64,000 nucleotides of DNA from Eutypella sp. D-1 (lineage: Eukaryota; Ascomycota; Sordariomycetes; Xylariales; Diatrypaceae). The notes beneath the pieces were generated by a model. The model made no database searches. It saw only the letters and a list, made by a program, of their open reading frames with translations, and was not told the origin of the DNA. The stretch is taken from the NCBI GenBank assembly GCA_023313575.1, contig JAJTTP010000016.1:620001-684000 (forward strand). The letters run 5' to 3'. Of this stretch, positions 1 through 13,631 are shown in pieces. Made by a program: the position numbers and the translations under genes. Position 1 is the first letter of the stretch. Every line of letters starts with the position of its first letter.

Positions 1-1703
1 ATATTCTACAGCCTTTTTCGCGGGCTTCTGCGCGAATACCTCACAGGTTAACGGCATGCCTTCGCGATAACCTCATAGTGGGCCGGGGGGCCATCCAGCA
101 CATATCCAAATACACTACCTCTAAAGACACTACCTCTGAAGACACTACGACTACTTCCGAACAGCCCCCTCCTCCCCATCCTCCATCATCCTCTTCTTCT
201 CCCTCTTCTTCACCCGCCCCTCCACGCTCTACTTCGCGTTCTTCTCCACGCCCTCCCCCACGCCCTCCACGGCCGGACTTGCCCCGCGCCTACTCTCCTG
301 CATATCTCTATTCCTCTTCCCAGTCACTATTGCAGGGGCAGCCCAGGCCAAAGGCAGCTACACCCTACCCACTTGATAGTTCACCTCCCGAGGCTGAACC
401 TCCAAAGAATGCAGAGGCAGAGGACGGGGAGGACGGAAAGGGAGCTGCCTCTGCCACGACTCAGTCAGAAGAAGATACCGTCGGCGCAGAGGTATCAAGT
501 GAATCGGATGCCACATTCAGCAAAGCCGCACTTCAGCCCGAACTATCTAAGCAGGTGCATATTGTAGGCTTCACCACCAAAGCCAGGTTTCTCGCCCATG
601 CACTTTCGCCCATCCCCCAGCTACCCCCGGTGAAGATCCTGGCCCATAATAATCGGTCGGTTGCCGCCAAATGGCTGGACGAAGGCAGAGCCATTAACCT
701 TCACGATGACCGTGGAACATTCATCTCTTCGCATCCAATACAATGCCCGGAATACTTTGGGCCACGCATAAATTCCCCTGTAATCGCCCGCTGGAATGGT
801 GGTTTGCTCGACAATGTCATCGTGAATACGCGCACGAATGCCCTCTACCCCACCCTAAGATCTCTCAGGCACGCCATGGATAACCGGACCATTTTGTGCT
901 TGATTCACCCCGGGCTCGGGTATATCGAGAGGTTGAACGAGGACATATTCGACAACCCGGCCGTGAGGCCTACCTACGTCCTCGCCCACATGACCCACAG
1001 GCTCACGAGACACTGCGGTAAGGCCTTGTCCTTGAGGATAAAAGACGAGGGCGAGTTCCTCATGTCGGTGCTGCCCCGAGGCCCACCCGGAAAATTAGAA
1101 CCCTACGAGGAACTCCAGCGAAAACATCTCTTTGCGCTCCTCTCCATGAACCGGGCCCTCGACCCGAAGGGGATGGCCTGGCCACATTTCTTGCACCGCA
1201 AGCTGCAAGGGATGATCTGGTCGTCCGTGGCCGACACGATCTCCGTGATCCTGGGCTGCCGGTACGACCAGATTTTCCAGGACACGCACGCGGCGAGGCT
1301 GTGGAACAGCCTGCTGGACGAGACGATCGACATCGTGGTGTCGCTGCCCGAGTTCGAGGACAAGGACTTCCTCAGCGTCTACTTCACGCGGGCCAAGTTC
1401 CGCGCGGGCCTCAAGATGCGGCTGGGCGCCTGCGGAGCCACCTACAGCGAGTGGATCTCGCAGATCCGACGCGGCGATATCACGGACGTCGACTTCGTCA
1501 ACGGATACTTCGTCAAGCGCGCCGAGGAGCTCGGCATCGACTGCCGCCTCAACAAGCTCGCCGTCTCCATGGTCAAAGCGCGGCATCAGGCCCGGACCAC
1601 CGAGCTACGGGGCGCCATCCCCTTCAGCCTCAGGCCGTATATGCTGGATCGCGATAAGCTGGGAGGCAGCGACCACAAGGACACCCCGGACCTAGATCTA
1701 TAG
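1..1703 (+). CDS. Ketopantoate reductase-like (ApbA/PanE fold) protein, 5' end outside window
   Basis: The frame is open from the left edge (codons from base 3) to the TAG ending at 1703, and no in-frame ATG precedes the conserved part, so the start lies outside the window. The first codon that could be mistaken for a start (78) is GTG. The stretch just inside the edge is Arg/Ser/Ala-rich with few acids, like a mitochondrial presequence (inference). A long Pro/Ser/Thr-rich and acidic linker follows, then a Rossmann-like start (VHIVGFTTKARFLAHAL) and a C-terminal helical part containing KLQGMIWSSVADTISVILGC, matching the two-domain layout of 2-dehydropantoate 2-reductases. The usual GxGxxG nucleotide loop is not present in that form, so it may be a non-enzymatic paralogue such as the Cbs2-type mitochondrial translation factors. 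Family assignment is from memory of the fold; exact function is unsure. Confidence 0.65.
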   Translation, partial: ILQPFSRASARIPHRLTACLRDNLIVGRGAIQHISKYTTSKDTTSEDTTTTSEQPPPPHPPSSSSSPSSSPAPPRSTSRSSPRPPPRPPRPDLPRAYSPAYLYSSSQSLLQGQPRPKAATPYPLDSSPPEAEPPKNAEAEDGEDGKGAASATTQSEEDTVGAEVSSESDATFSKAALQPELSKQVHIVGFTTKARFLAHALSPIPQLPPVKILAHNNRSVAAKWLDEGRAINLHDDRGTFISSHPIQCPEYFGPRINSPVIARWNGGLLDNVIVNTRTNALYPTLRSLRHAMDNRTILCLIHPGLGYIERLNEDIFDNPAVRPTYVLAHMTHRLTRHCGKALSLRIKDEGEFLMSVLPRGPPGKLEPYEELQRKHLFALLSMNRALDPKGMAWPHFLHRKLQGMIWSSVADTISVILGCRYDQIFQDTHAARLWNSLLDETIDIVVSLPEFEDKDFLSVYFTRAKFRAGLKMRLGACGATYSEWISQIRRGDITDVDFVNGYFVKRAEELGIDCRLNKLAVSMVKARHQARTTELRGAIPFSLRPYMLDRDKLGGSDHKDTPDLDL

Positions 1704-2363
1704 AGCGGCGTGGTTAAACCTTCTCCATCCGTCTCGTTTCTGTATATTTAGAAACACATTGTATAAATGAAGAGCACATACGAAATATCCAACAAGGGAT
1801 AGAAAATAACGCCATGCGGTACTTTCTCAAATAATGCCCGCACCACCCCAGTAAGGCTAAAAGACATCCCGAGTTGCACAATCCGTTAGCAGTGAAAAGC
1901 GACAGCGGCATTCATCCGTAAAGCGCCTTGCGTGTGAAACACTTAGACGGTCATATGACGTAATTATACACATAATCCAGTGCAAAGAGCAATATAGGCC
2001 TCTCTTCCCCCGAACTTTGTGGAGGGCTTACGCTTCATTTACACTGCTTTGTCATACCGGGGAGAAGTAATCCCCCCTGAGGTCAAGGTAGAACCAAGGT
2101 TGAAAATCGGGTGGGGGAGAACGCTTGCGTATTACAAAAAACGGCGCTTCTTTACCTACACCCCTTACTTGCAATAGCTACTACTTATTATGTGTAGGTA
2201 GTTGCGCGGGAGTTGTTTTACCGTTCGTTAACGTATAAACCTAGACTCCCTTGAATTTCTACCTGTCTTCTGTCTTTTTCTTTTCTTCCCGCATTTAATA
2301 CCACAGCACCTCAGCTCAAGCAGCACAAACAGGCCAACCAAGGAATCAACCCCTCACAACAAA
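1704..2363. other. Intergenic, 660 bp
   Basis: Holds the 3' flank of the reductase-like gene and the presumed promoter and 5' UTR of the GNAT gene. The last 100 bases before the ATG are pyrimidine-rich, then CA-rich, as is common before fungal start codons. I see no gene or RNA here. Confidence 0.6.
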
Positions 2364-2610
2364 ATGGCCTCATCAACAACAAATAAAAACAAAATAACCA
2401 TCTCCCCCCTAACAGAAGAAGACATACCCACAGCCTTCGCCCTCCTCTCCGCGAGCTTCAGCGGCCCCGACGCCGCCCCCTTCGTCGACGCCTATTACCC
2501 GGACCACGGGACCCCGCGGGGCCGGGCCCTGGGGTCCGCGCGCCTTTTGCGGTGGATGCGGGGTTCTGGGGCTGAGTGTGTGTTTTTGAAGGCTACTATT
2601 AGGGGTGGTG

Positions 2611-2658
<48 letters not shown>

Positions 2659-3434
2659 CGGGTGAGGGTGAGGGTGAGGGTGGGAGGGCAGATGAAGGGG
2701 GTGAGGGTGAGAGAATCATCGGCTTCGCGATCTGGACCCAAATGCAGCACCCCCCATCCCCAGACCTCGAAATCGCAGAAGGCAGCCACGAAGCCATCAT
2801 CGCCACGTGGCCGGACCCCCGAGACCGCGCGTTCATGGCCCGGCTGTGGAGCCAGTACGTCGGTCCGCGGTCCCGCGCCGTCGAGGCGTCTGGGGGTAGG
2901 GGTGTCTATGGTGAGTTGTTACTTGCCACTTTCCCTTTTTCCCGGGCTAGGATGGTGGGATTGTGCGTTTTAATGCCGGGTGGCTGGGTGGCTTTTATGT
3001 GCGTATGTGACAGGACAGTGTGTGTGCTTATGTGTATAGTCCTCGAATTCCTCGCCGTACACCCGGAATACCAGCGTCTAGGCGCGGGCAGCGCGCTCGT
3101 TACATGGGGGACCCGGGCCGCGGACGAGAAGGGGCTTACGGTACGTCACCCCCCCCCCCCCCCCCCTCCACCTCTTTACTTACACATTCTACCTATCGTG
3201 TTTCTTTTTCTTCTCGAATAAATAGATAGAAATCTAGACCCGCGACTGACTATGGGGATGGGGGGTGGGATGGAACAGGCCATCGTCGAAGGCACGCCCG
3301 CGGGACGCCGGCTCTACGAGAAATGCGGCTTCAGCGCCGAGATCGAAACTATGCGCTTCGAGCCCGTCGGCGACGAGTTCGATGGTAGGAGGGTGCCTGT
3401 GCTTACGTTTTTCACGAGGGAGCCGCGGTCGTAG
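2364..3434 (+). CDS. GNAT-family N-acetyltransferase, three exons
   Basis: Exons 2364-2910, 3040-3140 and 3279-3434 give 267 residues; the junctions use GTGAGT...TAG and GTACGT...CAG and keep phase. The acetyl-CoA motif A is clear in exon 2 (AVHPEYQRLGAGSAL, with the Q/RxxGxG loop), and exon 3 carries motif B (AGRRLYEKCGF). The N-terminal part (ISPLTEEDIPTAFALLSASF) fits the first strand and helix of small-molecule acetyltransferases. Substrate cannot be told. Between two predicted beta strands exon 1 contains a Gly-Glu repeat coded by GGTGAG hexamers, probably a disordered loop. Intron 2 includes an 18-base C run. No partner gene is evident; the flanking genes are unrelated. Confidence 0.85.
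2612..2688 (+). repeat. In-frame GGTGAG hexanucleotide array
   Basis: About a dozen tandem GGTGAG units encode alternating Gly and Glu inside the GNAT exon 1. One unit is changed (GGTGCG, giving Ala). The strand reads GGGTGAGGGTGAGGG, i.e. GGG tracts separated by three bases, and each unit also looks like a 5' splice site. Confidence 0.9.
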
Positions 3435-4756
3435 ATGGGATTTGTTTGTTGCTTCTTAAAGAAAAGGGCCGGGGCCCGGGGCGGGCTCCTTATGTATGCG
3501 GCTCTTTTACGTAGTAATTTTGTGAAGCAACGCAAGAAGGACTGGGGGGGGGGGGGCGTCAACTTGGACTGGCTGAACAGGGAACGGATATAGTAAGGAA
3601 GATGTGATTGATAATTAGCTATTGATTGGGAATTTGGTATTGAAGTCAAAACGTAGATGTTTGATGTAGGTACTTGATGGATGAGTGATGCTCCATGACG
3701 AGTTGACCGCAATAGATAGACAATGTAGTCAGTCACGCCCCCCTCCTCCTCCCAAGAGTAACAATGAGAATTCATCACCTCAACTATAAGAAGAACTATC
3801 GCATTTTCATACATTAACATGTGACGGATGGTTATGTGTGATGCAAGCCGCGCCTTGGGCGAAGTCATTAGATCGAGAGAGAGAGAGAGAGGCATTTTTA
3901 TTAAGCGTAGATTATCTGGTTCTACTAACTACTACAAATACACAGAATTGCCAATTGACGGTGGGTGCCGCTAAGCTCTGCATTGAACGACTTCTTTACC
4001 CTAACTATTTTGCGTTCATAGCGACGACAATATCATGTGGAAATTGGGTATAGGGTGAGTGACTGTCCTGAGTCCTGGGGAAAGGGGCAGGGGGGAAGAA
4101 ACTTATTAATGGTGGTGTATGAGCCTTGGCGCTTAACTAGAGTAGATGCATATCATGCACCAAGTGAAAATATGCATCAATAAAAACATAGACTAAAGGG
4201 TACAGTATCTAGGTACCCTAAATCCAACCCCCAGAGCCCCAGGACCCGCCTATCAAGCGCGATAAGTACCTAGGTACCTAGGTACTTTACACAATAGGGC
4301 CCCCCGGCCGCATATCAGGTCGTTACTGGATGTGTTACGGGCCCCGCTATAACTTTTCTTATCTGCAATCGCGAAAAGGGAACTTTTTGCCAAACTGCCA
4401 AACTGCCCAACCTACAAACCACCAAACCTCTCTTAATCTAATCTGGTAAATTGGGCGTACAAACAAAAGACATCACACAGACGGAAAACCTGGGAAGCTA
4501 GTCTAGGTTTGCACTTTTTCCTTTACCTAACCCTTAATCCTCAATCCGACCAAAAAGAAAAAACCAAACCGATCCCCGAATCCTTGAATAACATCCATCC
4601 ATCCCTCCATCTTAAGTCCACAGTCCCCAACGACGCGAGCGTGTGAAGTGTGAGAGTTCGTTACACCAGAGAATTTGCTCTGCGGAAGAGAACACAAAAG
4701 GGGGCAATAAATCCCACCTTTTGAAAGAGAAACACTACCCACCACCACACGAAGAG
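3435..4756. other. Intergenic, about 1.3 kb
   Basis: Holds the 3' flank of the GNAT gene, a G run near 3543-3556, a GA repeat near 3875-3891, and two overlapping copies of TACCTAGGTA at 4267-4284. The stretch before 4757 is the likely Nop6 promoter and leader. Open frames here are short and not conserved-looking. Confidence 0.6.
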
Positions 4757-5629
4757 ATGGCGCGGGCCAAGAAAGCACAGGCGAAGGCGAGGTCGAAGGC
4801 AGAGGGGAAGGGGAAGGGAAAGGAGGGCTCGAAGCGCAAGGCTGAGAGGGAGGAACCTGCCGCCTTGCCCGGCGACGTCGGTGACGGTGACGGCGACGGC
4901 GAAAACATCGAGTCCACTACTACCACCACCACTGCTGCCAAGAGCAGCAGCAGCAGCAAGAAGCGGAAGCACGGCGACGACAACGACGCGGAGAAAGACG
5001 GGAACAACAACGACAACAACAATGACAAGCCGTCGAAAAAGCAGAAGAAGAACAATAAAACCGACACCACCACCACCGACACAGAGCCCGCCGCGCAACA
5101 AAAACACCGCTTCATCGTCTTCGTAGGCAACCTCCCCTACACCGCGACAGCCGAAGACGTGCACGCGCACTTCAGCGCCGTACACCCGATCTCCATCCGA
5201 CTCCTGCATAGCCGGGAAAGCGGGAAGCAGAAGAAGCTGTCCCGGGGCGCAGCCTTCGTCGAGTTCGCGCGCTACGACCATATGAAGACGTGTCTTAAGA
5301 CACTGCATCACAGCATGTTCAAGTCCTCAACATCCACATCCACATCCACATCCACATCAACAAACCAAACCCAAGGCGCAGGCAAACCAGAAGAGCGCAA
5401 AATCAACGTCGAGTTAACGGCGGGAGGAGGCGGTAATACAGGGCACAGACGCGAGAAAATCCGCGCGAAGAATCAGAAACTGAATGAGGAACGCGCGCGC
5501 CGCGCTGTTGCTGAGGCTAAGGACAGGGAGGCCAAGGCTAGGAAGAAGATGGAGGGGGAGGGCGCGGATGGGGGTGGCGGTGGGAATGGGGGGATACATC
5601 CTAGTCGGAGAGCGCAGGTCGGGACGTAG
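4757..5629 (+). CDS. NOP6: Nop6-like RNA-binding ribosome biogenesis factor
   Basis: Single exon, 290 residues. I start at the ATG at 4757; the frame is open upstream, but only to a GTG. A Lys/Ala-rich basic N-terminus and acidic/Ser/Thr tracts (about residues 5-110) lead into one RRM from about residue 118: RNP2 is VFVGNLPY and RNP1-like is RGAAFVEF. After it comes the fungal Nop6 signature INVELTAGGGG followed by HRREKIRAKNQKLNEER, a basic helix. Yeast Nop6 is a nucleolar protein bound to the 5' ETS and early 90S pre-ribosome (family knowledge). A TCCACA repeat near 5329-5358 encodes an STSTST insertion in the RRM-tail junction. The C-terminus is Gly-rich. Confidence 0.88.
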   Translation: MARAKKAQAKARSKAEGKGKGKEGSKRKAEREEPAALPGDVGDGDGDGENIESTTTTTTAAKSSSSSKKRKHGDDNDAEKDGNNNDNNNDKPSKKQKKNNKTDTTTTDTEPAAQQKHRFIVFVGNLPYTATAEDVHAHFSAVHPISIRLLHSRESGKQKKLSRGAAFVEFARYDHMKTCLKTLHHSMFKSSTSTSTSTSTSTNQTQGAGKPEERKINVELTAGGGGNTGHRREKIRAKNQKLNEERARRAVAEAKDREAKARKKMEGEGADGGGGGNGGIHPSRRAQVGT

Positions 5630-7491
5630 CTGCGTGTAAAGCGTGCGTGGCTTTTTGATGTGTTGTGCTGGTGTGTGTTTTAAGGGAGGGGATTTGGGGG
5701 GGGGCGGGGGGCGGGAGGGAGATGGGGGTGCGTTGTGTTTTTATGAACTCTCTCAATGGCATGAGCAATAGAGGATGAGGATGGGATGGGAAAAGGGACC
5801 CTCTATCTACGGTAGATTTGTGTTTCGGTTCGACCGGGCTCGCTGGTTATATGATAACCCCCCCCCTTCCCTTACACAAAAGAAAGAAAGAAAGACCAAG
5901 CAAGCCGTCCCCCCCCCCCTCCCTCTTTCGTATGTTTCTTAAGGGCCATTGTGGAACTTCCATCTCGTCTACTCTACTCTGCTCTGCTCTGCTTTATCAA
6001 CTCAGTAAAACTCACCGCCCACCGTGGCAGCAGTAGTCCTCGGGTGGTCCTACGGATGAGCAGGAAAAATTAACGAAAAGTAACATCTTCGAGCTCTTAT
6101 CTCTTTATCTCTCTTCTTTTATTTTTATTTTTATTTTTCTTATTTGTAATTTTTTGGGGGGCACTTTGGCGATGGGATTGACGATGAGAAGAATGACAGG
6201 CGTGAAAGGTTGCTTAATTGTATTGCGTTGGCGGCTTCCCCTCCCCCATTCCCTCCCCCTTCTTTCTTTGGGTTTTCTTTTCTTTTTTTCCCCCGTTTCA
6301 TTATGAGATCCCATCCCATCCCATCCCATCTTGCCGCTGCTACTCTACATCACTAAATCAACATTATGCATTATCGCTTCTTTCCAAAGGGCGGTCTCAC
6401 CTCCGACCCCTTTGTTCTGTATCGTCTGGCAGTGAGTGTACAGCAACACACCCCTGACCGAGGCAGCTCAACACACAACACAATCACAATGTACAGTGCG
6501 GACTCGGGGGTGGGGGGGGGGGGGGGGCTCGGGAAATCAAAATCCAACTGATAAGTCACAAATGAGAACATCACGATTATAATCACAACCTCCCTTGCCC
6601 CCACATACAAACATAAAAGGGGGAGGGGGGCCACATTTCACAAAAGGTACTCAGCAGCAGCAGCAGTAGGGCAAAAGGGCAGAAAATCTCGGAATCTCGG
6701 AATCATCTTTTCACATCTGTATATGGTCTGTTCTGTGTCTACTAGCCTGGCTCTGGTGGTGGAGGGAGGGGGGAGCCTCGCCCGTCTCTTCCATGTCTCT
6801 CTCTCTCTCTCTCTCTTCTCTCTCTGTTGTCTTTCTCTTTTTGTCTGTCGGGCGCCCTTGGGGGGTTAGGTAAGGTAGGTTGATTGGGGGAGGGGAGGAA
6901 AATACAAAGATCCGCAAAAAACAAAACCAAAAAACTCAAAACTCAAAAAACTCAAAAGCAGAAAAACAAAACAAAACGACACGGTATGAGGTATCAAAAC
7001 TCCTGATGATGACGGCGGCGACGACAAAAAACGACGGACGGACGGACGGACGAGACGAGGACGAGACGAGAGACGACGCAAATGCAAACTACTACAACTT
7101 TATAAAACCGTAATATGGCGTCCCTTTTTCCAGTATCCGGCGAGGGGGGGTTAACGTAACGGTTCTCTCTTCTCCTTCTCCGGGCCCAATAGTTTTCCAT
7201 TTCAAACAGCCTCATATATGTTGGACTGTTCCAAAGCAATGCCATGCATATATCGCGTATATTTGGGATTGTCGTATTTTGAGCAGGTATAACTCAGAAG
7301 TTGTGACTCGATATTCAGTAGCAGGGCATCGTGGTGGTGAGCAGGTAGTATGAACGTGATGCGCCGATCAAAGGTGCAATGGTTGCTCATCCCTGATTAT
7401 CTTCTCTCGCAGGTTGCCCAAGACTCACTGCAACTCTTGGCAGCTTTCGCATTTGCAGACCGATTCTTCGTCGATAAGTCCTAGGGACATC
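5630..7491. other. Convergent intergenic region, about 1.9 kb
   Basis: Lies between the 3' ends of Nop6 (+) and Rac (-). It holds simple sequence: TTTTTA repeats near 6117-6140, CCCAT repeats near 6310-6330, a 16-base G run (6512-6527), CT repeats (about 6797-6820), A/C-rich tracts (6915-6980) and GACG repeats (about 7033-7052). No gene is supported. Confidence 0.6.
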
Positions 7492-8801
<1,310 letters not shown>

Positions 8802-11800
8802 GGTTGGTGATGGCCTGTGGACCGAATGCAAAGATGGAGGAATGTGGCGGTTGTGGTGCTGTACAATGGAATTGAGAACCAAGAATGATCAATCGAGAGA
8901 TCTAATAGAGCGTCGACGGGTATAGGGGGAGGGGGGGGAAGGCAATGTAGACGACGAGGAAGATTGAAAAGAACGGTAAAAGGAGAAGTGCGACAAGGAC
9001 TAGTACGAGGACGAGGACGAGGACGAGAATGAGGACGTGGATAGAGACGAAGGACAAGCAAAACAAGACAAGATGCTCTCGGCTGGTCGGTTGATGGGTC
9101 GGTAGCTCGCTCAGTCAGTCAGTCGGTTGGTTGGTTTGGTTTGTGTTGATTTAGTTGGTTTACGTCGATTAAATGGAAGGGGAAATTTGGCTGGCTGGCA
9201 AAGTAAACGGTACAGGCAAATACGCAAAAAAAAAGGACGACCGTAAAAAAGACGAGGAGAGAGAGATAGATAGCCGGAAGTTGTGATTGATTTTCAAGGA
9301 TGAAAACTCGAAGGGGGCAATTCTATTTTATGAAAAGATGTAAAATGTAATGTAAGTACCTAAGTAATGTAATGTAATGGGCAAGATTCCAGGTTGGCAA
9401 AGATGGGGCAAAAGATAAAGTAAAAAGTAAGTAGGTAGTTAAGTACAAGCTTCTAAGGATGGATGTTAAAAAGAGGAGAAGTAGGTATGTAATGCTACTT
9501 AGGTAGGTAGTTAATGCTATATAGGGGAGTTAGGCAAAAAAAGAAAGAAAAAAAGGGCAACAAGAGATCTAGAATAACTATAGCGTAGCTAGCTCTCTCA
9601 CTCTCTCTGTCTCTCTCTCTCTCTGTGTTCTTTTTCGTTATATTCTGATTCAGAGTTGGATTCGATCGATTCGGCTCTGTTTACTGGTTGCTGGCTGTAA
9701 CGGAATAAAAGTATTGAGCTCTCCCAAGTCAGAGGTTGGAAATGTAGGTAAGTAGATTACAGAGTTTGGGAAGAAAGAAGCACGGGTTAGAACTTTGCTT
9801 GCAGGTCGTAAAAGGGTAGGTAGCCCTGAAAGGTTGCCTATGCAGGGTGAATTTAGCGGCATAACACCAGCACCAGCAGCGTTTATGGTGGTGGTGGTGG
9901 TGGCGGCAGTGCCATGGCGCTTGTTTTTGTCTCGTTCCAGTAGAGTAGAGTTACTCCCAGGTACATCATTAGTATCTATCTACCGAGTCGGTCGCTCCTC
10001 CCCTGCTCCCTAAACCAAGCTCTGGACTGCCCCGACTACCAGACTGCTCCTGGTCATTGATTGACTGTTCTGATTGGTTGTCTATTCTGTCTTGGCATAT
10101 ATATACATAAAAGCTACATAGCACACTGGTTCACCTTATGCCCACCTAGGCAATGCCGAAACAGGTTATGAAAAGTGAAGATCATGCTGAGGTGCATATC
10201 ATTAACACCCGCCATAACCGTATCGAGACAAAAGACAAAAGACACTTCCTTACCAAATCAATATATACCTAATGCATGCTCTCATGAATTTCCCAGGTTA
10301 GGCATTTTCATTGTCGAATCCTCTTCCTAGATAGGTTCAGAGGCTTTTTTCTTCCCTATCGACCTACCTAGTATATATATGCAGGTAGATCCAGGGTGGG
10401 GAACCCTTTATCCCCTTTCGAGGTTAACATTCACACAAGAGAGACATACTATCAGTAGATCAACACATATCGATCTGGATATTTCGGCACATAACCTTTA
10501 TAGCTGACTTTCAAAAATAACCACTTACATACCTAGGTACACATAGTAACTATTTAGGTACATACCCATAGTTAAGTAGGTATGTATGGTTCCTAGCCCT
10601 GGAGTAGGATTATATCAGAGGAGTACCGAACTTGTGGGTTGTGCTACACAGCCTTGACATACATAGCTAGGTACATATGTATGCAGGACATCTGCAACGG
10701 CTAAGGCACAGCCCGGGAGTTTATTAAGGCCTGTCTGTCTGTCATCTGGTAACCTCTCTAAGGCTGGCTGGAACGCCAATGTTCAATCTGGTTAGAGTGA
10801 GTGACTTCGTAGTCGAATATGAGGGGATTCTATTGTACAGCAGATGCTTTGGAAATTCAGGCGTGGGGGGTGGGAAGGCTTTGAAGGCTTTGGTAAGTGT
10901 GAGGGTAACATGTGATTTTACATGCTGACTACTTCATGTACTACTAACAGGTAACTATGTCATGCCCTGTTTCCATCTCAGCTTAAAGATAAAGACTCAC
11001 ACACACACACACACACATAAAAAAAAACAATCAGGATAACTCCCATGATAATCTGTATCACAAAAAAATATATACACAAACCAAACCAGTTTGCTACAAT
11101 GTACATACTTGTACAGTATCCTCCTTCTCTTTTCCAAATAGGAGAAAAAGCTGGGGGGAGGGGGGCCGTGCACATCAGAAGATTGGGGACACATCCAGCC
11201 AATCAGACGTCCACTGGAGGACCATATATCAAAGTTGAGCTATGGGCTTTTAGCGTAACTTCATCCGGGTGCTGTGCTTTCTCTATCAGTGTGTTTTTTT
11301 GTAGTGTAGATTGGTCCATTGTCAGGGGGTTTTGAGGGGCAAGGGGTTAGGTTGGCCTGTCTTTAAATGGTGTTCTTTTTAGTTGAAGCCTTTTAAAGCT
11401 TGGGGGTTCGGTGGCCGGGAAACACCTCTAGTGGTTAAGTAACTGATAGTTGACCTACTTAGGTAATTATCAAAGAGTTTAGAGGAGCTTACACCTATAA
11501 CTAAGGTGTTTGGCATTTAGGCTGTCAGGACTGGAATGACATAACAAACAGGGTAACTCAGCAACAACAAAGTAATGATGTCAAAGATTAAATAAAAATA
11601 AAAAAGCTCTCAATTATTTCACCAAAGCGAATAAGCTACATTCTGTATACATTTCTCACTAGTCCTCGACCAGACCAAATAAAATAGATTCATCATGTCC
11701 CAAAAAGGGGGAGGGAGGGGGAGTTTCATTTTTGACACTCTTCCGGTAAAGACCTTGAGCACTAACTAGTTACCTTGATGCATCTTTCGTTACAACCCAT

Positions 11801-13631
11801 ACGCTAGAGCCCTCCCCCCTCCGACGACAACACCCAATAGAAATTGATGATAGGTTTTGGGTCAAGGTGGGCGACAGGAGTTCCTAAACTTGCTACATAC
11901 CCAGATAAGTACCTAGAGTAGGGCGGTTTGGCAGTTCGTCAATTTTCTTTGTGCTGTACCCCGGCCGCTTCTCGAGGGGTTAGAAGCGCTTCGTTATTTT
12001 GGCCGGGGAGTAAGAAGAGAAAATGCTGTAAAATAATGCTCCGGGCTGATTCATGGCGGCCATGCCATGCTATGCCATCCATTGTTAGCCAGCCAGCCTA
12101 CCTTAGCAGACGATTTATAGCCCACGAGATAACGTCCAAATCGTCCGGGATGCAGGCGCATATTGACGCCATCTCGTTCGACCTTCGAGGGGAAACTCTT
12201 CTAGTAGGGGGGGGGGGGGGGTTCTGGGGAACCAGTCGAAACCCCCGCTCCCGGGCATCATCATCACTACATAGACGTCAGGTTCAGCAGTGGGAAAAGG
12301 AGGTGTCATTCACAACCTATACTATCATATGCTGCGTTATCGATTAGGCGATTCCCTGAAAACAAACCTTGAACCTGCCTTCGGCGCTTTCCGAAGCTCG
12401 GAACGGAATTCGATCGACCAAAAAAAAGAAAAACCCGCGATCTTCAAGCGGCCCTCGGCAAGGGTTTTCGGGCAAGTCGGGACTGCTCCTTTGGTCTCTC
12501 TGGCTCTCTCTAGGGGGTTGGTTTGGAAGTCCCCCTTCCCACTCGGCGGGCCGGGATTATCCAGGAAAGGCTGAAGCTCGCCATTGATAGCGGCCTCGGA
12601 TTCTATTACTTATATGCGACGAGATTTACACCTGGTGAGTGAGTGCGTGTAATCCCGCCATTCATTCGTCATTGAACTACCTACCTACCTACTTAACCCA
12701 GGTACGATGAAGCTGTACCAGACAAAAAGGCAGGAGACAGAAGAGATAAAGAAAGGGAGGGTACGATAGAAAGACGTGAAACCCGGAGGTATTGAAACGA
12801 ATGGGAATTGTTCATGCATACATGCTTAGGTACATCTTAGAGTAGGTTCTAGACATCCCATAGTCGACCAGATCGAGCGACTCCAGACCCTGGACTAACT
12901 GCTTACTGCATGCGTCGTCAACGACCTCGGGAAGTGCTTGCATCTTCTACTTAGGTAGGAGGGGGGTGGTGATAGGGGGGGGGGGGGGGACAACTTTCGA
13001 GGATATCGTGCTATTCGATAACCCCTCCAACAACTCGAAACACTAATGTACCAAGGATGCCCCACCGTGTATGTTACTACACAACCTCCAGCTACATACT
13101 AGCTTGATCTTATCAGTAAGGTTTACCCCTTAAAGAGGTAGGTAAGCATCCGGGATGGTAATCCCATCCCATCCCCCTCTCACACCAAGTGCGAAGGTAC
13201 AAGGTAGACAGACAGCTACTATGTATGTATGCACTTCCAAGGTTGTAGCTAGAGCGGAGCCACAACGGAGCCACGTGCTAAATGTTCCGTTCCCGCCAGC
13301 CCGCCAATGATTCCGATATGTATGTACCTACTTCGTACATACTGCAGGTGTAGGACGCGTCTAAGGGCTACCACCCATTAGCGCGTCATCCCTCTATGTT
13401 CTCATCCATTCTAAGCAGTTGCATGTTGCCATTTTGACATTGCCATTGCCAATACACATTATACTACCGACAAGCAAGGAATTGCATGTGGACAGATCGA
13501 TGTATGTCTAGGCGATTAATGTGACAAACGACGAATTGACTCCAGCCCATCTTCAAGTGACGGAAATTTCGAATTTGGCAAGGATCGAGAACATCTCCCC
13601 CTCCCCTCCATCACCCACCCCATCCGCCACA
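8802..13631. other. Gene-free stretch, 4.8 kb
   Basis: Begins with the Rac promoter and leader, including GAGGAC repeats near 9009-9035. The rest holds TAGGTA-type motifs (an exact TACCTAGGTA at 10530-10539), a CA repeat (about 10997-11016), and two 15-base G runs (12207-12221 and 12975-12989). The open frames at 11928-12347 and 12290-12574 have no recognisable domain. The final 500 bases are the likely CENP-T promoter. I see no RNA gene. Confidence 0.55.

Noticed and set aside
78..80. GTG as start of the first gene (similarly GTG at 4643, 13521 and 17300)
   Set aside because: Fungal nuclear genes start at ATG. The first frame is open to the window edge, and the other three genes have a good internal ATG.
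2409..2836. Minus-strand frames with Leu-Thr or Pro-Ser repeats
   Set aside because: They are reverse readings of the GGTGAG array in the GNAT exon.
11928..12574. Two overlapping plus-strand frames
   Set aside because: Low-complexity composition with a G run read through, no domain and no splice structure.
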